A stretch of DNA of 7,220 nt from a bacterium (GTDB taxonomy: Bacteria; Bacillota; Clostridia; Oscillospirales; Acutalibacteraceae), in the NCBI GenBank assembly GCA_020627425.1, contig JAHKXX010000315.1, positions 1 through 7,220 on the forward strand, in the 5' to 3' direction. Under the pieces are notes generated by a model. The model did not search any database and had not been told where the DNA came from. It saw nothing but the letters and a program-made list of their open reading frames with translations. Position numbers and translations under genes: made by a program. Below, piece after piece: positions 4,952-7,220 of this stretch; position 1 is the first letter of the stretch, and each line of letters opens with the position of its first letter.

Positions 4952-5995
4952 ATGAATAATAATCATTCCGGCTCATTCTACATACCACATACCGTATATG
5001 AAAACCCGTTTCCCCACAGGCTGAAAAAAGCAAGAAGCACCTTTTCGTGGTGCGGGTTTTCTATTGTTATCGGCATTGGAGCATTTCTAATAATTCAGAT
5101 ATTGTTCTCCATTGGTTATACATTTTATCTGAACATAAACGAAAAAGAGTTTGACGAGGGCTTTGCAAATACTCTACTGCTGCTGATGAATGAATTTCTG
5201 ATGCTGCCGTCAATTCTTCTGTTAATGCTTGTCAAAAAAGGTCAAAAGCCCGAGGAAGGGAAATTCAGCGTTCTTGAATTTTTTAAATTTATGATAATAT
5301 CCTTCCCTCTGATGTATGCAGGCTCTATAGTCGGAAACATTCTGTCATATCTGTTTACAAAGGGAAACGCAACAAACTCCATAGACGAGTTGTTGTCCGA
5401 TTTTAGTATATTTAATATTATTATGGTCGTTGCGGTCGCCCCTGTTTTAGAGGAACTGGTTTTCCGCAAATTCATAATAGACCGTACTGCTATGTACAGC
5501 GAAAAATGCGCCGTGCTTTTCAGCGCACTGTGTTTTGCGCTGTTTCATGTTAATCTGTTCCAGTCATTCTATACCTTTGCAGTCGGTCTTATCTGGGGCT
5601 ATGTATATGTCAGAAGCGGCAAGATCCACTACACGATAATAATGCATTCATTAATGAATCTGTTCGGCGGAGTAATATCACCCCTTGTAGTATCGCTGCT
5701 TGATGAAGAAAAGCTGAAAGAGATAGCAGCAAGTACTTCCCCCACTCCCGAACAGCTAAACGAGATACTGATACCGCTGCTGATAAATCTGGCGCTGATC
5801 TTTTTCATATTCAGTATGATCGTTTTCGGAATAGTTCTTATGATCATCACTCTTGTTAAAAAGCAGATAGTTTTTTTACCCGCTCGTCAGCAGCTTCGGA
5901 AGGGTGACGGAAAAAAAGCACTATTCCTTAACCCCGGCGTTATAATCTTTATTTCTTTAGCACTTATTATGACTGCGATAAATCTGTTTTCATAA
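4952..5995 (+). CDS. CPBP family intramembrane metalloprotease (CAAX/Abi type)
   Basis: The 347-residue product is a polytopic membrane protein of the CPBP (Abi, CAAX protease and bacteriocin-processing) family, related to Rce1-type intramembrane proteases. The family signature is complete: Glu167-Glu168 with Arg172 (EELVFRKF), Phe195 and His199 (FALFHVN), and His232 with Asn236 (HSLMN). Hydrophobic segments lie at about 35-58, 75-94, 111-134, 153-167, 186-202, 206-221, 226-250, 273-301 and 328-345. The start is supported by CGGAGG shortly upstream (4940-4945). Members process peptides, protect against bacteriocins or act in regulation, but no bacteriocin-like gene or peptide is nearby, so the substrate is unknown. 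It probably has its own transcript or receives read-through from rubrerythrin, and ends at a strong terminator. Confidence 0.9.
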   Translation: MNNNHSGSFYIPHTVYENPFPHRLKKARSTFSWCGFSIVIGIGAFLIIQILFSIGYTFYLNINEKEFDEGFANTLLLLMNEFLMLPSILLLMLVKKGQKPEEGKFSVLEFFKFMIISFPLMYAGSIVGNILSYLFTKGNATNSIDELLSDFSIFNIIMVVAVAPVLEELVFRKFIIDRTAMYSEKCAVLFSALCFALFHVNLFQSFYTFAVGLIWGYVYVRSGKIHYTIIMHSLMNLFGGVISPLVVSLLDEEKLKEIAASTSPTPEQLNEILIPLLINLALIFFIFSMIVFGIVLMIITLVKKQIVFLPARQQLRKGDGKKALFLNPGVIIFISLALIMTAINLFS

Positions 5996-6032
5996 AAAAC
6001 GAGATCCCCGTGACTGCGGGGATCTTTTTTTT
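5996..6032. terminator. Bidirectional intrinsic terminator
   Basis: GATCCCCG (6003-6010) pairs with CGGGGATC (6017-6024) around TGACTG, followed by eight T residues. On the other side AAAAAA precedes the stem, so the minus strand also reads as a hairpin followed by a T-run. It sits between two convergent genes, ends the protease transcript just after its stop, and can stop minus-strand transcription about 70 bases past the TSCPD gene. Confidence 0.9.
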
Positions 6033-6096
6033 ACAGGAGATTACTGCTGTTTTCAAATTTAAGTAATGCCTGTGTAAAAGCGTGCTGAAACACAGA

Positions 6097-6366
6097 TCAT
6101 ATCTCTGTCTTATCAGTTTTATTGTCTAAGGCTTTTTCTATTGCTCTTGCGAGCTGGTCGGGGCAAGAGGTTCCCTTGAAGCCGCACTGAATACCCTTAC
6201 AGAGTCTGACTATTTCTTCAGCCTTCATACCTTCGGCAAGCGCCGAGACTCCCTGGGTATTTCCCATACAGCCGCCCTTGAATTTTATATTTCTGACGAT
6301 TCCGTCGTCAAGATCAAATTCTATTGCACTTGAACAGGTTCCCCTTGTTGTATATTTGAATTTCAT
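6097..6366 (-). CDS. TSCPD domain-containing protein (small, cysteine-rich)
   Basis: The 89-residue product is a stand-alone TSCPD domain, a family also found at the C-terminus of some ribonucleotide reductases; its biochemical role is not settled. Conserved features are the N-terminal YTTRGTCSSAIEF, the glycine-rich KGGCMGNTQGVSAL, ECxxC-like cysteines around RLCKGIQCGFKGTSCPDQL and a short helical tail. The family-defining TSCPDQLA is present. I chose the ATG at 6366. An upstream in-frame ATG (6435) would add 23 residues, but that segment is occupied by the hydrogenase gene's terminator and does not resemble the family. GGTGG lies about nine bases before the chosen start. It follows the hydrogenase gene in the same direction, so it may be read by incomplete termination. 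Confidence 0.88.
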   Translation of the reverse strand: MKFKYTTRGTCSSAIEFDLDDGIVRNIKFKGGCMGNTQGVSALAEGMKAEEIVRLCKGIQCGFKGTSCPDQLARAIEKALDNKTDKTEI

Positions 6367-6384
6367 ATTTACACCACCGGTATG

Positions 6385-6417
6385 AAAAAGCCGCAAAGAG
6401 ATCAAGCTCCTTGCGGC
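6385..6417 (-). terminator. Intrinsic terminator after the hydrogenase gene
   Basis: On the minus strand 6407-6417 pairs with 6390-6400 (GCCGCAAGGAG with CTCTTTGCGGC, 11 pairs with one G-T), loop CTTGAT, followed by five T residues. It lies about 20 bases past the hydrogenase stop and ends just before the TSCPD gene, so it limits or tunes expression of that gene relative to the hydrogenase. Confidence 0.85.
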
Positions 6418-6438
6418 ATATATTTTTGTATACAAGAA

Positions 6439-7220
6439 TTACTTGTAGTAATGTCCTCTTTCTACATAAGAGGTGTGCAGATACTTATGCGACTTCTCCT
6501 TGCCCGGAGCCTCTAAGAATTCATCATAGATCATCTTTATAACAGGGCTGTCATCGCAAACACGATACTCGCAGTTCTTATCCTGCTCATATAGTACTCT
6601 TGCTCTGTCTGCCTTGTAGTCTGTATAGTTGCGGATTGAGTCAGAGATCATTGGCTGGCCGCCGCCGTTGATACAACCGCCGGGACATGACATTATTTCT
6701 ACCATCTGAACGTCAAGCTCGCCCTTCTTGATCATCTCAAGAATCTTCCTTGCGTTACCCAGACCGGAAGCAACAGCAACCTTTATGGTCACACCTGCTA
6801 CTTCATATGTAGCTGTTCTGATAGCCTCGGGACCTCTTACCTCTTCAAAGTCTATCTTCTCGAAGTTACCGTCGAGTATGCGTGCTGCTGTACGGAGAGC
6901 TGCCTCCAGAACGCCGCCGGTAGCACCGAAGATAACGCCGCCGCCTGTTGCCTTGTTGAACGGAGCGTCAAAGTCCTCATCGTCAAGCTCGCCGAACTTG
7001 ATTCCTGCACGCTTTATCATTCTTGCAAGCTCACGGGTCGTGAGTGCTACATCTACATCATCATACTCAGGCTCGCTGCGAAGCTGCTCTCTTGTGGCCT
7101 CAAATTTCTTTGCGGTACAGGGGATAACGCTGACTACGAATACATCCTTCGGATCTATGTTGTTCTTCTCGCAGTAATAACTCTTGAGAACTGCGCCGAA
7201 CATTGCCTGCGGTGATTTAC
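6439..7220 (-). CDS. [FeFe] hydrogenase catalytic subunit, C-terminal part
   Basis: About 259 C-terminal residues are present; the gene continues beyond the right edge. The frame is open to the edge with KSPQAMFGA, a typical pre-L2 stretch, so the ATG at 7203 is internal and not the start. The H-cluster motifs L2 (IPCTAKKFEATR) and L3 (EIMSCPGGCINGGGQP) are intact, with their ligand cysteines. The L1 motif (TSCCPxW) and the N-terminal iron-sulfur domains would lie outside. The C-terminus (about 190-255 of the visible part) matches the iron hydrogenase small-subunit domain. The enzyme makes or consumes H2 in the cytoplasm, probably as part of an NAD(P)-linked or bifurcating complex of the HndD/HydA type; partner subunits are not in the window, so the type is inferred. 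Confidence 0.94.
   Translation of the reverse strand, partial: KSPQAMFGAVLKSYYCEKNNIDPKDVFVVSVIPCTAKKFEATREQLRSEPEYDDVDVALTTRELARMIKRAGIKFGELDDEDFDAPFNKATGGGVIFGATGGVLEAALRTAARILDGNFEKIDFEEVRGPEAIRTATYEVAGVTIKVAVASGLGNARKILEMIKKGELDVQMVEIMSCPGGCINGGGQPMISDSIRNYTDYKADRARVLYEQDKNCEYRVCDDSPVIKMIYDEFLEAPGKEKSHKYLHTSYVERGHYYK

Noticed and set aside
6070..6095. Hairpin CTGTGT/ACACAG just past the TSCPD stop
   Set aside because: Only six base pairs with a long loop and no T-run; the strong bidirectional terminator nearby explains termination better.
6728..7177. A 149-codon plus-strand open frame opposite the hydrogenase gene
   Set aside because: The minus strand carries the unmistakable H-cluster motifs; this frame is low-complexity Ser/Pro-rich antisense.

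Overview
The window looks like a low- to mid-GC anaerobic Firmicute, most likely a gut or rumen Clostridia of the Ruminococcus/Oscillospiraceae type. The clues are an [FeFe] hydrogenase, a rubrerythrin, a parvulin-type foldase lipoprotein, AGGAGG-type ribosome binding sites and an AT-biased sequence. The genus is inferred; no rRNA or other marker is present.

Layout. Positions 1-351 hold no convincing intact gene. On the minus strand they carry a structured-RNA-like element followed by a degenerate tail and two strong hairpins. Positions 352-2735 hold a minus-strand pair, read in the order prsA-like foldase lipoprotein then Sir2 deacetylase, with only 44 bases between them and one good promoter upstream. 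Positions 2873-4017 hold a complete 1093-bp insertion sequence with a DDE transposase (IS481-like), 26-bp imperfect terminal inverted repeats and a perfect 26-bp direct repeat touching both ends. The insertion sequence sits inside a second copy of the structured RNA, which resumes at 3992-4132 on the plus strand. Rubrerythrin (4351-4890) and a CPBP-family membrane protease (4952-5995) follow on the plus strand. A bidirectional terminator then separates them from a minus-strand TSCPD-domain protein (6097-6366) and the C-terminal part of an [FeFe] hydrogenase, which runs off the right edge.

The most interesting part is the accessory material around the sir2-prsA pair. The RNA-like element occurs twice, in opposite orientations, on either side of the pair. 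The copies agree closely over about 80 bases, and two hairpins show compensatory base changes, as expected of a functional RNA rather than a coding sequence. My best guess for its class is the guide-type omega RNA (HEARO) of IscB/IsrB transposon systems, here as relics without a nuclease gene. That assignment is uncertain and could not be tested here. The insertion sequence landed at the first hairpin of copy 2 and duplicated it.

The remaining genes are ordinary housekeeping and anaerobic functions: secreted-protein folding, NAD-dependent deacylation, peroxide detoxification, membrane proteolysis and hydrogen metabolism.
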